This document shows, one piece after another, positions 17,046 to 25,371 of a stretch of 64,000 nt of DNA (positions are counted from its first letter, which is position 1; every line of letters starts with the position of its first letter). The notes below the pieces were generated by a model. That model did not search any database, was not told the origin of the DNA, and worked only from the letters and a program-made list of their open reading frames with translations. Source of the stretch: Lysinibacillus pakistanensis (lineage in GTDB: Bacteria; Bacillota; Bacilli; Bacillales_A; Planococcaceae). The position numbers and the translations under genes are program-made. Where the stretch lies: the NCBI RefSeq assembly GCF_030123245.1, contig NZ_CP126101.1:3532501-3596500 (forward strand). The letters run 5' to 3'.

Positions 17046-17614
17046 CCTTCACTGTCCTCTCTTTTCATCATATCGTTATAACATTCTATTGATAATGGAT
17101 AAATTGGCTGTTTTGTGTCAATTAGAAAAGCCAATGTATGGCGCACACAAGCACTCATCGCTTTATCCAAACCTTTTTCCGCCTTTTTACGCAGACGATC
17201 TACACCATCAAATTTACGATTAGGCTCAATCATATCCGCTACAAAAATTATTTTTTCTAAACGGCTCATACCAGCACGCCCTGTTGTATGAAAACGAATC
17301 GCATTAAGCATATCCTCATCTGTTAATGCAAATTCACTTTCAGCGATATATGCACCTACTGGACCGTGCAACAGTTCACTACCCCAGCCTAGCAAACGAG
17401 CATCTAATTTTTCAGCACGAACAATATTCTCCATCCATTCAATTTCAGCATATTTTGCAATATCATGAAGGATAGCTGCCGTTTCTGCTTTTTTCTCTTC
17501 CTCGCCATACTTTTTGGCTAGCTCTATAGCTGTTTCCATTACCCCAATGGTATGAATATAGCGCTTTTCAGGCATACGAGGCTTAATCGCCGCTAAATAC
17601 TGTTCGCGTTCCAT
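17042..17614 (-). CDS. yqeK: Symmetrical Ap4A hydrolase / HD protein YqeK
   Basis: An HD-domain phosphohydrolase of 190 residues. Family members split diadenosine tetraphosphate symmetrically to two ADP. The metal-site residues are visible: HTIGV near 21, AAILHDIAKYA (HD pair), LLHGPVGAYI and IRFHTTGR. It overlaps nadD by 32 bp and rsfS by four bases, so the three are tightly coupled. Confidence 0.92.
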   Translation of the reverse strand: MEREQYLAAIKPRMPEKRYIHTIGVMETAIELAKKYGEEEKKAETAAILHDIAKYAEIEWMENIVRAEKLDARLLGWGSELLHGPVGAYIAESEFALTDEDMLNAIRFHTTGRAGMSRLEKIIFVADMIEPNRKFDGVDRLRKKAEKGLDKAMSACVRHTLAFLIDTKQPIYPLSIECYNDMMKREDSEG

Positions 17615-18173
17615 AAAGACCTTCCTCTCGTATATATGCCTCTACCGCTTCAGGCAATAAAAAGGTAACTGTTCCTCCCGTAGAAAGACGTTCACGAATT
17701 AGTGTGGACGATAAATCGATTTGAGGAACTTCCACCATTAAAATAGGGTACTCTGAATTAGCCTCAGTCCTTGGACGCTTTACCCCTACAAATTGCACAA
17801 GGTTCACCAGCTCATCAATACAGTACCATGAATGAAGGGAATCAATCATATCGCCTCCAATGATAAAGTAAAATTTTACATTTGGCTCTCTTATGCACAA
17901 CGCAGAAAGTGTTTCATATGAATAGGATACGCCACCCTTCTCTACCTCATACGACTCCACAGAAAAATGTGGATAAGGACTTATAGCACGCTTGACCATT
18001 TCTAGCCTCTCCATATCACTGGCATCATGACGTGCAAACTTATGAGGTGGCAGCGCATTAGGCATAAAGCGTACTTCATCTAAATCCAATGCATGTAGTA
18101 CCTCATTTGCCATCATTAAATGGCCATTATGTGGTGGATTGAATGTTCCTCCCAATAAACCGATTCGTTTCAT
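17583..18173 (-). CDS. nadD: Nicotinate-nucleotide adenylyltransferase
   Basis: NadD joins ATP and nicotinate mononucleotide to form deamido-NAD. The nucleotidyltransferase signature GGTFNPPHNGHL opens the 196-residue protein, and LSSTLIRERL provides the C-terminal ISSTxxR motif that holds the triphosphate. The standard start ATG AAA CGA is followed immediately by the catalytic strand. It lies between yqeI and yqeK, as in B. subtilis. Confidence 0.96.
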   Translation of the reverse strand: MKRIGLLGGTFNPPHNGHLMMANEVLHALDLDEVRFMPNALPPHKFARHDASDMERLEMVKRAISPYPHFSVESYEVEKGGVSYSYETLSALCIREPNVKFYFIIGGDMIDSLHSWYCIDELVNLVQFVGVKRPRTEANSEYPILMVEVPQIDLSSTLIRERLSTGGTVTFLLPEAVEAYIREEGLYGTRTVFSGD

Positions 18174-18182
18174 CAGCTCACC

Positions 18183-18485
18183 TTATTTCGTTGCTTTCGG
18201 TAGTACAATCTTTTTTTGATTACGCGATTCTTTATATAAAACAACTGTTAATCCAATTAATTGCACAAGCTCTGCATGGGCACCCTTTGCTAGTGCTTCT
18301 GCAACTTCATGCTTGTCCTCCTCACAGTTATCTAAAATGCGTACTTTAATAAGTTCTCGTACTTCTAATGCCTCACGAATTTGCTTTGTCATTTCGTCAT
18401 TAACGCCACCTTTTCCTACTTGAAAAATTGGTGTTAAGTGATGTGCCTCTGCACGTAAAAAACGTTTTTGTTTACCTGTTAACAT
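18183..18485 (-). CDS. yqeI: YhbY/CRS1-type RNA-binding protein YqeI
   Basis: A 100-residue CRM-domain protein that binds pre-50S ribosomal particles. LTGKQKRFLRAEAHHLTPIFQVGKGGV is the family start, with the KG(G) loop, and EVRELIKVRIL follows. The gene ends ten bases before nadD and begins just after aroE in the same transcript. Confidence 0.92.
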   Translation of the reverse strand: MLTGKQKRFLRAEAHHLTPIFQVGKGGVNDEMTKQIREALEVRELIKVRILDNCEEDKHEVAEALAKGAHAELVQLIGLTVVLYKESRNQKKIVLPKATK

Positions 18486-18490
18486 AAAAA

Positions 18491-19321
18491 TTAGTATCCT
18501 CCTAATTGCGCCTTTAATTGCGCAATCATTGAATTTGTATTTGGGGATTCACCTAGCCAATACTCGAAGGCAATGGCTCCTTGATGAACAAACATTCCAA
18601 GTCCTGTGACAATGGTTGCTCCCTTTTCTTCAGCTGCTTGTAGAAAAGGTGTCATTAATGGATTATACACAATATCCGCAACAATTGCGCCCTTTGTAAG
18701 ACGATCAAGTGAAAATGGCATTGAAAAATTGCCCGTAGCAAGTCCAGCCGATGTCATTTGCACCAAAATGCCGAAATCAGCTAAGGTTGCTTCAGCCTCT
18801 GTTAAGGATATAGCCTGACCTGTATCCATTTCATCGACAATCGCCTGTGCATTGGCTACTGTACGATTGGCAATGGTTAAATTTTCATAGCCCTGCTGCT
18901 GCATCGCAAAAGCAATGCCTCGGGCAGCACCGCCAGCACCGATTAACAGCACTGGCTTGTCCTTATGTGACTTCCCAACAGCTTCCTCTAATGAACGGAC
19001 AAAGCCAACACCGTCAGTATTATACCCTTTTAATGTACCTTCCTTTGTTCGAACAACCGTATTTACAGCACCCATTTTTTCCGCTAACTCATCTAGCTCA
19101 TCTAAATAGGGAATGATTGCTGTTTTATGTGGAATTGTAACGTTCCAGCCACTTGCACCTAACGTTTTCAAACCCGCAACTGCAGATTCTAGGCTTTCAG
19201 ACGATACATGCACTGGAATATATGTTGCATCTATCGACATCTCCCTAAACCAAGCATTGTGCATCGCTGGTGATTTTGAGTGTTCAATAGGATCACCCAT
19301 AACCGCAAACCATTTCTTCAT
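18491..19321 (-). CDS. aroE: Shikimate dehydrogenase
   Basis: AroE reduces 3-dehydroshikimate with NADPH in the aromatic amino-acid pathway. The substrate-site motif is SKSPAMHN; the catalytic Lys lies in NVTIPHK, with the partner Asp in GYNTDGVGF. LIGAGGAARG is the nucleotide-binding loop and NRT the NADPH-phosphate contact. Length (276) is normal. Its place in a ribosome-maturation cluster is conserved in Bacillales. Confidence 0.96.
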   Translation of the reverse strand: MKKWFAVMGDPIEHSKSPAMHNAWFREMSIDATYIPVHVSSESLESAVAGLKTLGASGWNVTIPHKTAIIPYLDELDELAEKMGAVNTVVRTKEGTLKGYNTDGVGFVRSLEEAVGKSHKDKPVLLIGAGGAARGIAFAMQQQGYENLTIANRTVANAQAIVDEMDTGQAISLTEAEATLADFGILVQMTSAGLATGNFSMPFSLDRLTKGAIVADIVYNPLMTPFLQAAEEKGATIVTGLGMFVHQGAIAFEYWLGESPNTNSMIAQLKAQLGGY

Positions 19322-19351
19322 TTCCTAGTCCCTCTTCTCTACTTGTATACC

Positions 19352-20455
19352 CTAAATTAGTGATGGGCGAATTGAAACTTGTACACCCTTTGGTGCATAA
19401 GCTGCTACAACTACATTGGCATGCTGTACAGTAATCCATCCAAGACCCGAAAATACAACATCTGTTTTCGCTTCTTTGATAGAAAACTCATGACGCACTA
19501 ATGGAGGTAGCTGTTCTATAAATTCAGCAGTTGGAGGTGCCAGCAATTCACCCTTATGCTCTGCATACAATGTATCTGCCTTCTCAAGCTTTGTTCGGTG
19601 TATTGGTAAATCATTTGCCACGTGAACCGTAAATGCCGAACGATCTCCTTGAATAAAGTCAAAACGAGCAAGGGCGCCGATAAATAATGTTTGTCCAGCA
19701 TTTTGTTGATACACTTTTGGCTTTATTTCTTTTTTAGGCATAATATATTTTAATTCACTTGCATCAATATGGTGTGCCATCTGATGATGATTAATAATCC
19801 CTGGTGTGTCATATAATGCACTACCATCATCTAATGGTATTTCAATCATGTCCAAAGTTGTTCCTGGGAAATGAGAAGTAGTAATCACTTCACCCTCACC
19901 TGTAGCCTGTTTAATGATGCGATTAATGAACGTGGATTTCCCAACATTTGTACAGCCTACAACATAAACATTTTGCCCATTTCTGTATTCGTCAATAGCT
20001 TCCATTGCTTCAGCCATTCCTTTACCTTTATGGGCACTCACTAAAAGTACATCGATAGGTTGCAGACCAAGAGCCTTTGCCTCACGTTTTAACCAATTAA
20101 TTACTTTTTTTGGTTTTACTGATTTCGGTAATAAGTCAGCCTTATTCGCGACTAATAACACAGGATTTTTCCCAACAAAACGGTGAAGTCCTGGTAGCCA
20201 GCTCCCATTAAAGTCAAAAATATCAACAATTTTTACGATTAAGCCTTGCTGTGCTCCAAGACCATTAAGAATGCGTAAAAAGTCGTCATCTGTTAATGAC
20301 ACTGGTTGAATTTCATTATAATTTTTCAAACGGAAGCAACGTTGGCAAATGACCACGTCTTTTTCTAATGATGATGGAGGGGCATATCCAACTGCTGTTT
20401 TATCTTCTGTTTGAATTGTTGTACCACAGCCAATACAATTTGGCATTTCGTTCAT
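19352..20455 (-). CDS. yqeH: Ribosome biogenesis GTPase YqeH
   Basis: YqeH is a circularly permuted GTPase needed for 30S assembly. A zinc finger comes first (CIGCG...CQRC), then the GTPase motifs in permuted order: NKAD (G4), SAHKGKG (G5), GCTNVGKST (G1) and DTPG (G3). A C-terminal RNA-binding TRAP-like domain follows. The ATG at 20455 has GGAGG 7 nt upstream and overlaps the yqeG stop as ATGA; the track-like earlier start would lie inside that site. 367 residues. Confidence 0.95.
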   Translation of the reverse strand: MNEMPNCIGCGTTIQTEDKTAVGYAPPSSLEKDVVICQRCFRLKNYNEIQPVSLTDDDFLRILNGLGAQQGLIVKIVDIFDFNGSWLPGLHRFVGKNPVLLVANKADLLPKSVKPKKVINWLKREAKALGLQPIDVLLVSAHKGKGMAEAMEAIDEYRNGQNVYVVGCTNVGKSTFINRIIKQATGEGEVITTSHFPGTTLDMIEIPLDDGSALYDTPGIINHHQMAHHIDASELKYIMPKKEIKPKVYQQNAGQTLFIGALARFDFIQGDRSAFTVHVANDLPIHRTKLEKADTLYAEHKGELLAPPTAEFIEQLPPLVRHEFSIKEAKTDVVFSGLGWITVQHANVVVAAYAPKGVQVSIRPSLI

Positions 20456-20973
20456 TCTTTTTCCTCCCAAGTCATAATTCCTTTTCGTTTTAAATCATTG
20501 AACACGCGTCGTTCAATAAATCGATTGAATTTTGTTACGAGCCCATCAGATTGTGCCACAGGTTTTACAAGTACTGTATGCAAGCCTAAGCGATTAGCGC
20601 CCATGACATCCGTTAAGAGTTGATCTCCTACCATAACTACCTCATTCGGACGTAGCCCTAATTGAACGATGGCACTATAAAAGGCATTACGAAATGGTTT
20701 TTTTGCCTTATGGATATAAGGAATACCTAATGGCTCAGCAAAATGCTTTACACGTGCTTCATTATTATTTGACGCAATAATAACACGAATACCTGTTTCC
20801 TTCATGATACGAAGCCAAATAATTAGTTCTTCCGTTGCATCAGCACGATCCCATTCCACAAGCGTATTATCTAAATCTGTAATAATACCTTTAATGCCTA
20901 AGTCTTGAAGCTTTTCTGGTGTAATTTCAAAAATACTCGTCACAAATTCATCTGGTAATAAAAAATTATACAA
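20452..20973 (-). CDS. yqeG: YqeG family HAD-type phosphatase
   Basis: A 173-residue HAD superfamily IIIA phosphatase. The nucleophile motif is DLDNTLVEWD (motif I), IIASNNNE gives motif II, KAKKPF motif III and VGDQLLTDVMGA motif IV. The physiological substrate is unknown for YqeG, although relatives act on phosphatidylglycerophosphate. It overlaps yqeH and heads the yqeG-yqeM cluster. Confidence 0.92.
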   Translation of the reverse strand: MYNFLLPDEFVTSIFEITPEKLQDLGIKGIITDLDNTLVEWDRADATEELIIWLRIMKETGIRVIIASNNNEARVKHFAEPLGIPYIHKAKKPFRNAFYSAIVQLGLRPNEVVMVGDQLLTDVMGANRLGLHTVLVKPVAQSDGLVTKFNRFIERRVFNDLKRKGIMTWEEKE

Positions 20974-21009
20974 AATAGCGACCCCTAATCTAAACGTATT
21001 ATTCGACCA

Positions 21010-21792
21010 TTATAGCATATTTGCAAAGGCTTCACCCATTCGAATTGGGCTTCCCTGCACTACATTGTCCGTAAATTCAATTGCTGCTTTTTCAAATAAC
21101 ATAACGACCGTTGAGCCGAATGAAAAATAGCCTACTTCTTCACCCTTACGCCACTGTGCTGTAGTGTTTGTAAGGACTATAGAGTTAACAAAAGTCGCAC
21201 CCACCTTAATAAACGCTACCTGTTGACCATTAGCCACCTTTAGCTCTGTTACTTGACGATAATTATGAGAAATTGGTTTTTTTCCATAGGAAAGTCCGAG
21301 CTGATTTACAGGATACGATTTTTGTCCAAGTGTATATTGTCTTAGCACTAATCCATCAATAGGGCTATGAATACGATGATAGTCAGCAGGACTTAGGTAA
21401 AACACAATAAAATGACCATCAGCATATTGTGAAGCACGTTCTTTATTGCCAAGTAAATCCTGTAAAGCATACGGCTTCCCCTTTACAAGAAACGTCATAT
21501 CCCATTCGATACGACCAAAGGATTCCACCTTTGCATCAACAGGGCTCGTGTAGGTAGTTGGATTTTCTTCAATTGGTCTGACATGCTCCAAAAGCTCCCT
21601 TGTAAAAAAATCATGTAAACTTGAAAATTGTTGTGGTTTTTTTGAAACTTCTTCAAGGTTAATATCGTATACCTTCATATAGCTAGGGATTATACGTTTA
21701 CTCCACTTAGCTTTTGCAATCGTTTGTAAAAGTTGAGAGGATTGCTTGCCATTTGTTAATTCAATCAAGCGTTGATATAATTTTTCTTTCAT
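21010..21792 (-). CDS. psd: Phosphatidylserine decarboxylase proenzyme
   Basis: Psd converts phosphatidylserine to phosphatidylethanolamine at the membrane. The proenzyme cuts itself at the GST motif (FSFGSTVVMLFE, near residue 233) to make the pyruvoyl cofactor on the small subunit. Other conserved parts are SPVDAKV, YLSPADYHRIHSP (His-containing catalytic loop) and VGATFVNSI. Length (260) is normal for the Bacillales form. It is divergent from pssA, which makes its substrate, with a 94-bp gap between them. Confidence 0.95.
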   Translation of the reverse strand: MKEKLYQRLIELTNGKQSSQLLQTIAKAKWSKRIIPSYMKVYDINLEEVSKKPQQFSSLHDFFTRELLEHVRPIEENPTTYTSPVDAKVESFGRIEWDMTFLVKGKPYALQDLLGNKERASQYADGHFIVFYLSPADYHRIHSPIDGLVLRQYTLGQKSYPVNQLGLSYGKKPISHNYRQVTELKVANGQQVAFIKVGATFVNSIVLTNTTAQWRKGEEVGYFSFGSTVVMLFEKAAIEFTDNVVQGSPIRMGEAFANML

Positions 21793-21822
21793 AAAACAAA
21801 ACCCCTATCGATTAATTTAGAC

Positions 21823-21851
21823 TGTCAATTTTTTCGCATTCGAAGTATAAT
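21823..21851 (+). promoter_or_regulatory. Promoter of pssA
   Basis: TATAAT at 21846-21851 with TGTCAA 17 bp upstream, placed 35 bp before the TTG start of pssA. The -10 box is perfect and the -35 box weak. Confidence 0.55.
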
Positions 21852-21886
21852 GGTACAATATCTTAAGTGTAAAGGAGTGATCCCCC

Positions 21887-22429
21887 TTGTTTTTTTATCA
21901 CAAGTTGGTGGATACCACGGTTAAGAAAATGAAATCGCAAGCAGCAAACTTCATTACAATCAGTAATATGTCCTTTGGTGGCGCAGCCATAATGGCTACA
22001 TTACATGAATACTATAGCTACAGTGTCTTATTTATCTTTATTGCTGCCCTTCTAGATCGTTACGATGGGAAGGTAGCCAGAGCTCTCGGACAAGTGTCTG
22101 ATCTAGGTAAACAGTTAGACTCTATGAGTGATATTATATCATTTGGTGTAGCGCCTGCATTATTAATGTATGAAGTGGTATTAGTAGACTTTGGTTTCGT
22201 CGGCATGATGATGACCGTACTGTATATCGTCTGTGGTGCGATGAGATTAGCTCGCTTTAATATTAGTGAAGCAAACGGCTATTTTACAGGGTTACCAATT
22301 ACAGCTGCAGGTACTCTCTTAACTTTAACGTATTTTGCATCTACTGCGTTCCACCCGGCATTTTATCTTTTCCTTTTTCCAATACTAGCTCTATTGATGA
22401 TTAGTACATTCACGTTAAAAAAAGTGTAA
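21887..22429 (+). CDS. pssA: CDP-diacylglycerol-serine O-phosphatidyltransferase
   Basis: PssA makes phosphatidylserine from CDP-diacylglycerol and serine. The CDP-alcohol phosphatidyltransferase signature is intact: DG-x2-AR-x8-G-x3-D-x3-D (DRYDGKVAR ... GKQLDSMSD, residues about 57-83). Several hydrophobic segments surround it. The start is TTG, 5-6 nt after AAGGAGTGA. At 180 residues it is of the short Gram-positive type. The divergent psd uses its product. Confidence 0.94.
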   Translation: MFFYHKLVDTTVKKMKSQAANFITISNMSFGGAAIMATLHEYYSYSVLFIFIAALLDRYDGKVARALGQVSDLGKQLDSMSDIISFGVAPALLMYEVVLVDFGFVGMMMTVLYIVCGAMRLARFNISEANGYFTGLPITAAGTLLTLTYFASTAFHPAFYLFLFPILALLMISTFTLKKV

Positions 22430-22457
22430 CAGCACATTTGCTGTTGCACTTTTTTTC
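22424..22457 (+). terminator. Terminator of pssA
   Basis: GTGTAACAGC pairs with GCTGTTGCAC and is followed by seven or eight U residues. The stem begins within the last codons of pssA. Confidence 0.75.
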
Positions 22458-22516
22458 ATTTAACACAGTTTCCTAACATATACTGTCGAAAAATGGGGAA
22501 AGGATGAAATCATTCA

Positions 22517-23224
22517 ATGAGCGGAATTTTTACATCTATGTTGCAGTTATGGCTTGAGATCCCAGCGCTACTTGGTTATTTAAAGGGGCAAACATTCCAT
22601 AAACCCTTTTCTAAAGAAGAGGAAGCTGCTTGTATTGAACGATTTTTAGGCGGTGATGAGCAGGCGCGTCTTGATTTAATAGAGCGCAATATGCGGCTCG
22701 TTGCCCACGTTGTGAAAAAATTCCATCCAAAGCACGAACAACTTGATGATTATATTTCCATCGGCACTATTGGTCTTATGAAAGCTGTAGAAAGCTATAC
22801 ACCTGACAAAAAAACTCGTCTTGCCACTTACGCTGCCCGCTGTATTGAAAATGAAATATTAATGCATTTGCGGACACAGAAAAAGGTGCAAAAGGATGTT
22901 TCCTTATTCGAGCCAATCGGTACTGACAAAGATGGCAATGCGCTACAAATTCGCGATCTTTTACAATGTGATGAAGAAAGTGCCACAGAAAAAATTGAGC
23001 ATAAGGAACATGTTGCACAGCTCTATCATTATTTGCACATGCTTGACGAACGTGAACTCGAAATTGTAACACTTCGCTATGGCTTAAATCAACAGGATGC
23101 TCTTACCCAAAAGGAGATTGCAGCACGTTTAAATATTTCGCGTAGCTATGTGTCGCGTATTGAGAAGCGGGCACTAATCAAACTATATCAATTGTATAAA
23201 CGAGACCAAAAGACCATTGAATAA
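22517..23224 (+). CDS. sigK: Sporulation sigma factor sigma-K (intact gene)
   Basis: Sigma-K directs late mother-cell transcription (coat and cortex maturation). The 235-residue protein begins with a hydrophobic pro-sequence (MSGIFTSMLQLWLEIPALLGYL), which is cut by SpoIVFB in related species. Region 2 follows (RNMRLVAHVVKKF, DYISIGTIGLMKAVESY, RLATYAARCIENEILMHLR), then region 4 (HMLDERELEIVTLRYGL, LTQKEIAARLNISRSYVSRIEKRAL). The reading frame is continuous, so no skin-type element splits it here, unlike B. subtilis 168. The start is an ATG with a weak GGAAAGGATG site. Confidence 0.95.
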   Translation: MSGIFTSMLQLWLEIPALLGYLKGQTFHKPFSKEEEAACIERFLGGDEQARLDLIERNMRLVAHVVKKFHPKHEQLDDYISIGTIGLMKAVESYTPDKKTRLATYAARCIENEILMHLRTQKKVQKDVSLFEPIGTDKDGNALQIRDLLQCDEESATEKIEHKEHVAQLYHYLHMLDERELEIVTLRYGLNQQDALTQKEIAARLNISRSYVSRIEKRALIKLYQLYKRDQKTIE

Positions 23225-23402
23225 TTTATTGTAAATTGATGTATCGAAAATAGCAATAAAATCTACGATATGCACGATTAGTATTCTTGTATTTTTTGTT
23301 ACAACTACCAATCATAAATCGAATTTTTTAGAAAACATATTACGAAGGAAGGAAAAAAATATGTATATAAATCTTCTGAATAATTTTAACACCCTTATAT
23401 CG

Positions 23403-23443
23403 AAAAAAACTCCTTGCGATAAAAAATATCGCAAGGAAGCTTT
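23403..23443. terminator. Bidirectional terminator, microprotein gene / sigK
   Basis: TCCTTGCGATA pairs perfectly with TATCGCAAGGA. Seven U residues follow on the minus strand and six on the plus strand. It ends the microprotein gene directly after its stop and could also end the sigK transcript. Confidence 0.82.
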
Positions 23444-23452
23444 TTTATATTC

Positions 23453-23539
23453 CTATACAGTTTCTGAGAGCTCTGCTGAAATAAGTGAACCGAGTAAAGT
23501 TGTAATAATAACTACACCAACTGTTAAAAATAACATCAT
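23453..23539 (-). CDS. 28-residue single-span membrane microprotein
   Basis: A very short ORF with complete signals. It begins MMLFLTVGVVIITTLLGS and ends with the polar tail ISAELSETV, giving one clear transmembrane helix (about residues 3-21) with an acidic C-terminus. GGGAGG lies 5 nt before the first of two adjacent ATG codons. A terminator follows the stop after about 15 bp, and a TGTGA-N6-TCACA site with a TACACT -10 box precedes it. I do not recognise the family. Size and topology resemble small accessory subunits of respiratory oxidases such as CydX/CydS types, but that is only an analogy. Confidence 0.62.
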   Translation of the reverse strand: MMLFLTVGVVIITTLLGSLISAELSETV

Positions 23540-23578
23540 GAATACCTCCCAATCATTTGAAGAGATTTAATTAATGAC

Positions 23579-23621
23579 AGTGTAGCATCCATAAAATTAT
23601 TTAACTGTGATTTTTCTCACA
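23579..23621 (-). promoter_or_regulatory. FNR/CRP-type operator and promoter of the microprotein gene
   Basis: TGTGATTTTTCTCACA (23606-23621) is a perfect TGTGA-N6-TCACA palindrome, the consensus for B. subtilis Fnr and related CRP-family activators. On the minus strand TACACT at 23584-23579 would be the -10 box, placing transcription start near 23572 and the palindrome centre at about -41.5, the class II activator position. There is no good -35 box, as expected for an activated promoter. Confidence 0.6.
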
Positions 23622-23654
23622 CTACTAATTGTACATTGTGTCGATTATGTGTAA

Positions 23655-23756
23655 TTTATCTTCATTCAGCAGTGGCCCAAAGGATGTCATGGATTTTGAA
23701 GAGGAGCTTTTCGGGCTCGAAAAATCCGGACACAATTATACTGGGGTGTAATTGAT
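23655..23756 (-). repeat. Repeat family copy R5 (short, reversed)
   Basis: On the plus strand it starts TTTATCTTCATTCAGCAG and ends with a diverged reverse head (AATTATACTGGGGTGTAATTG). The internal GGATGTCATGGATTTTGA matches, in reverse, the segment at 56165-56186 of copy R3. It lies between the microprotein gene and mtnN. Confidence 0.75.
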
Positions 23757-23792
23757 CTCCCTATTATGAGGCTACTCAGTCAATAAAATAAC

Positions 23793-24485
23793 TTATATCA
23801 TTTCAATCGCTTTTAAAACAATTTGTGTTGAATGTTTTGCAGCCACAGGTAAAAATTCATCGAAGCTAATATTGGATTCTTTCCCTGCGATATCTGATAA
23901 AGCACGGATTACCACAAATGGTGTCCCGAACTGATAGCATACTTGTGCAACAGCTGCTGCCTCCATTTCAACTGCCTTCATTTGAGGGAAATGATGACGT
24001 ACGGCTTCTACACGTACAGGATCATTCATAAAAGCATCTCCTGAGCAAATTAAGCCTATACCAAATTGGTGCTCTCCAACTGCCTTTACAGCCTCTTCAG
24101 CCACTTTCATTAGCTTCTCATCTGATTTGTATGCTGCCGGCATGCCAGCCATCTGACCAATCTCATAGCCGAAAATTGTTACGTCCACATCATGATGACG
24201 AACCTCGTCTGAAATGACAACTGCTCCTACTTCAAGTGACTCATCATAGCCTCCAGCAGAGCCTGTATTAATGACTACATCTGGTTGGAATTCATGTAGG
24301 AGAATCGTAGTTGACATGGCAGCATTTACTTTACCAATGCCACTTTTTAATAACACAACCTCTTTGCCATCATAGATTCCTGTTGTATATTCACTACCTG
24401 CAATTGTTGTGCTTTTCCCATCTTCTAATGATGCTCGTAGTAGCTCTACTTCTTCTTCCATTGCGCCAATTACTGCAATTTTCAT
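23793..24485 (-). CDS. mtnN: 5'-methylthioadenosine/SAH nucleosidase
   Basis: MtnN (Pfs) removes adenine from methylthioadenosine and S-adenosylhomocysteine, starting methionine salvage and methyl-cycle recycling. The 230-residue protein opens [16 protein letters not shown]; the catalytic Glu motif [12 protein letters not shown] and late ALSDIAG (catalytic Asp) are present, with INTGSAGG in the phosphate/ribose site. It is followed on the minus strand only by repeat R5, and preceded by yrrS, as in B. subtilis. Confidence 0.96.
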   Translation of the reverse strand: MKIAVIGAMEEEVELLRASLEDGKSTTIAGSEYTTGIYDGKEVVLLKSGIGKVNAAMSTTILLHEFQPDVVINTGSAGGYDESLEVGAVVISDEVRHHDVDVTIFGYEIGQMAGMPAAYKSDEKLMKVAEEAVKAVGEHQFGIGLICSGDAFMNDPVRVEAVRHHFPQMKAVEMEAAAVAQVCYQFGTPFVVIRALSDIAGKESNISFDEFLPVAAKHSTQIVLKAIEMI

Positions 24486-24543
24486 AGATTTGTTTCTTCC
24501 CTTCTTTATACTCTATTAAAAATAAACAAAAGAGTTATTTTCG

Positions 24544-25203
24544 TCAATAGGCGCCATTTAATGTATTTAACTGCTCGAGTTTTACTGGTAACCAGCCCTC
24601 TTGATCAATCCATTCCATACTAACCCTATACATCGCTGTTTTATCATTCGTTGACACAGTTGCTATAGCAGTGTTAGCGCTCCCGTTATTTTGAATACGC
24701 CAAATAATCATGTTGTCCTTTTCAATGCCTGTTGCAGCTGTAATTGTTGCCACCTTTTCTGCCCAGTCTACAGATTTAACATCGTATGAAGATACATGCT
24801 GACCTGTTTGTGTCGTAGGTGTAGGTTTCCAGTCTTTATTCGTCACAACCTTGTCTACAATCGGATTATCAGACGTAGTTTCCTGAGGTTTGTCCTGTTC
24901 AGATACTATTTCTTCTTCGATAGGTTCTTCCTTCGTAGGTTCGTTATCATCTGTGGTTGCATCCTTATTATCCTCTTTAGAAGGCGAAGGCTCTTCCTCA
25001 ACCTGCTTACTATCATTCTTTTGCTCTTGTGTCGGCTCATCTTTCACGGCTTTTTCTGCATCATCTTGCCATTTAAACACATAGGTAGCTGTGATAATAA
25101 TTAATACTACAACTATACCAATTAATACATTCAATAGTTTATCTAGCTTTTTATTATGAGATGGCTGCAAATGACGACTGCTTCGAGTTTGTCGTTCACT
25201 CAT
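24544..25203 (-). CDS. yrrS: YrrS family membrane protein (DUF1510)
   Basis: A 219-residue protein with a short basic cytoplasmic N-terminus, one transmembrane helix (LLNVLIGIVVVLIIITATYVF, about residues 21-41), a long acidic low-complexity stretch rich in Glu, Asp and Thr (about 50-130), and an outer C-terminal domain (DUF1510) around NMIIWRIQNNGSANTAIATVS. The exact function is not established; the B. subtilis gene is next to a penicillin-binding protein gene. The ATG at 25203 follows GGGGGAGA by about 5 nt; an earlier in-frame ATG has no site. Confidence 0.82.
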   Translation of the reverse strand: MSERQTRSSRHLQPSHNKKLDKLLNVLIGIVVVLIIITATYVFKWQDDAEKAVKDEPTQEQKNDSKQVEEEPSPSKEDNKDATTDDNEPTKEEPIEEEIVSEQDKPQETTSDNPIVDKVVTNKDWKPTPTTQTGQHVSSYDVKSVDWAEKVATITAATGIEKDNMIIWRIQNNGSANTAIATVSTNDKTAMYRVSMEWIDQEGWLPVKLEQLNTLNGAY

Positions 25204-25310
25204 GAAATTCTCCCCCTCTCTAGCCAATATTTTATCAATTTCGACAGCACATGCAAAATATTTGTGTCTTTTTTTATTTTCCATATCCTCCAGAGTATAA
25301 AGTCTTTATA

Positions 25311-25356
25311 AATTAAAAGCAGTTAACTTTCTTCTGAGAAGAGGAGTTAACTGCTT
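25311..25356 (-). terminator. Terminator of greA
   Basis: AGCAGTTAACT pairs with AGTTAACTGCT on the minus strand, followed by TTTAATTT, 16 bp after the greA stop. Confidence 0.72.
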
Positions 25357-25371
25357 GTACCAAAAATATAA

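Noticed and set aside
22517..23224. Remnant of a skin-type prophage at sigK
   Set aside because: The frame is continuous and no recombinase or phage gene is near.
24796..25104. 102-codon plus-strand frame opposite yrrS
   Set aside because: It is the reverse image of the acidic low-complexity part of YrrS (Glu/Asp codons read as Phe/Leu/Ser), with no start signal.
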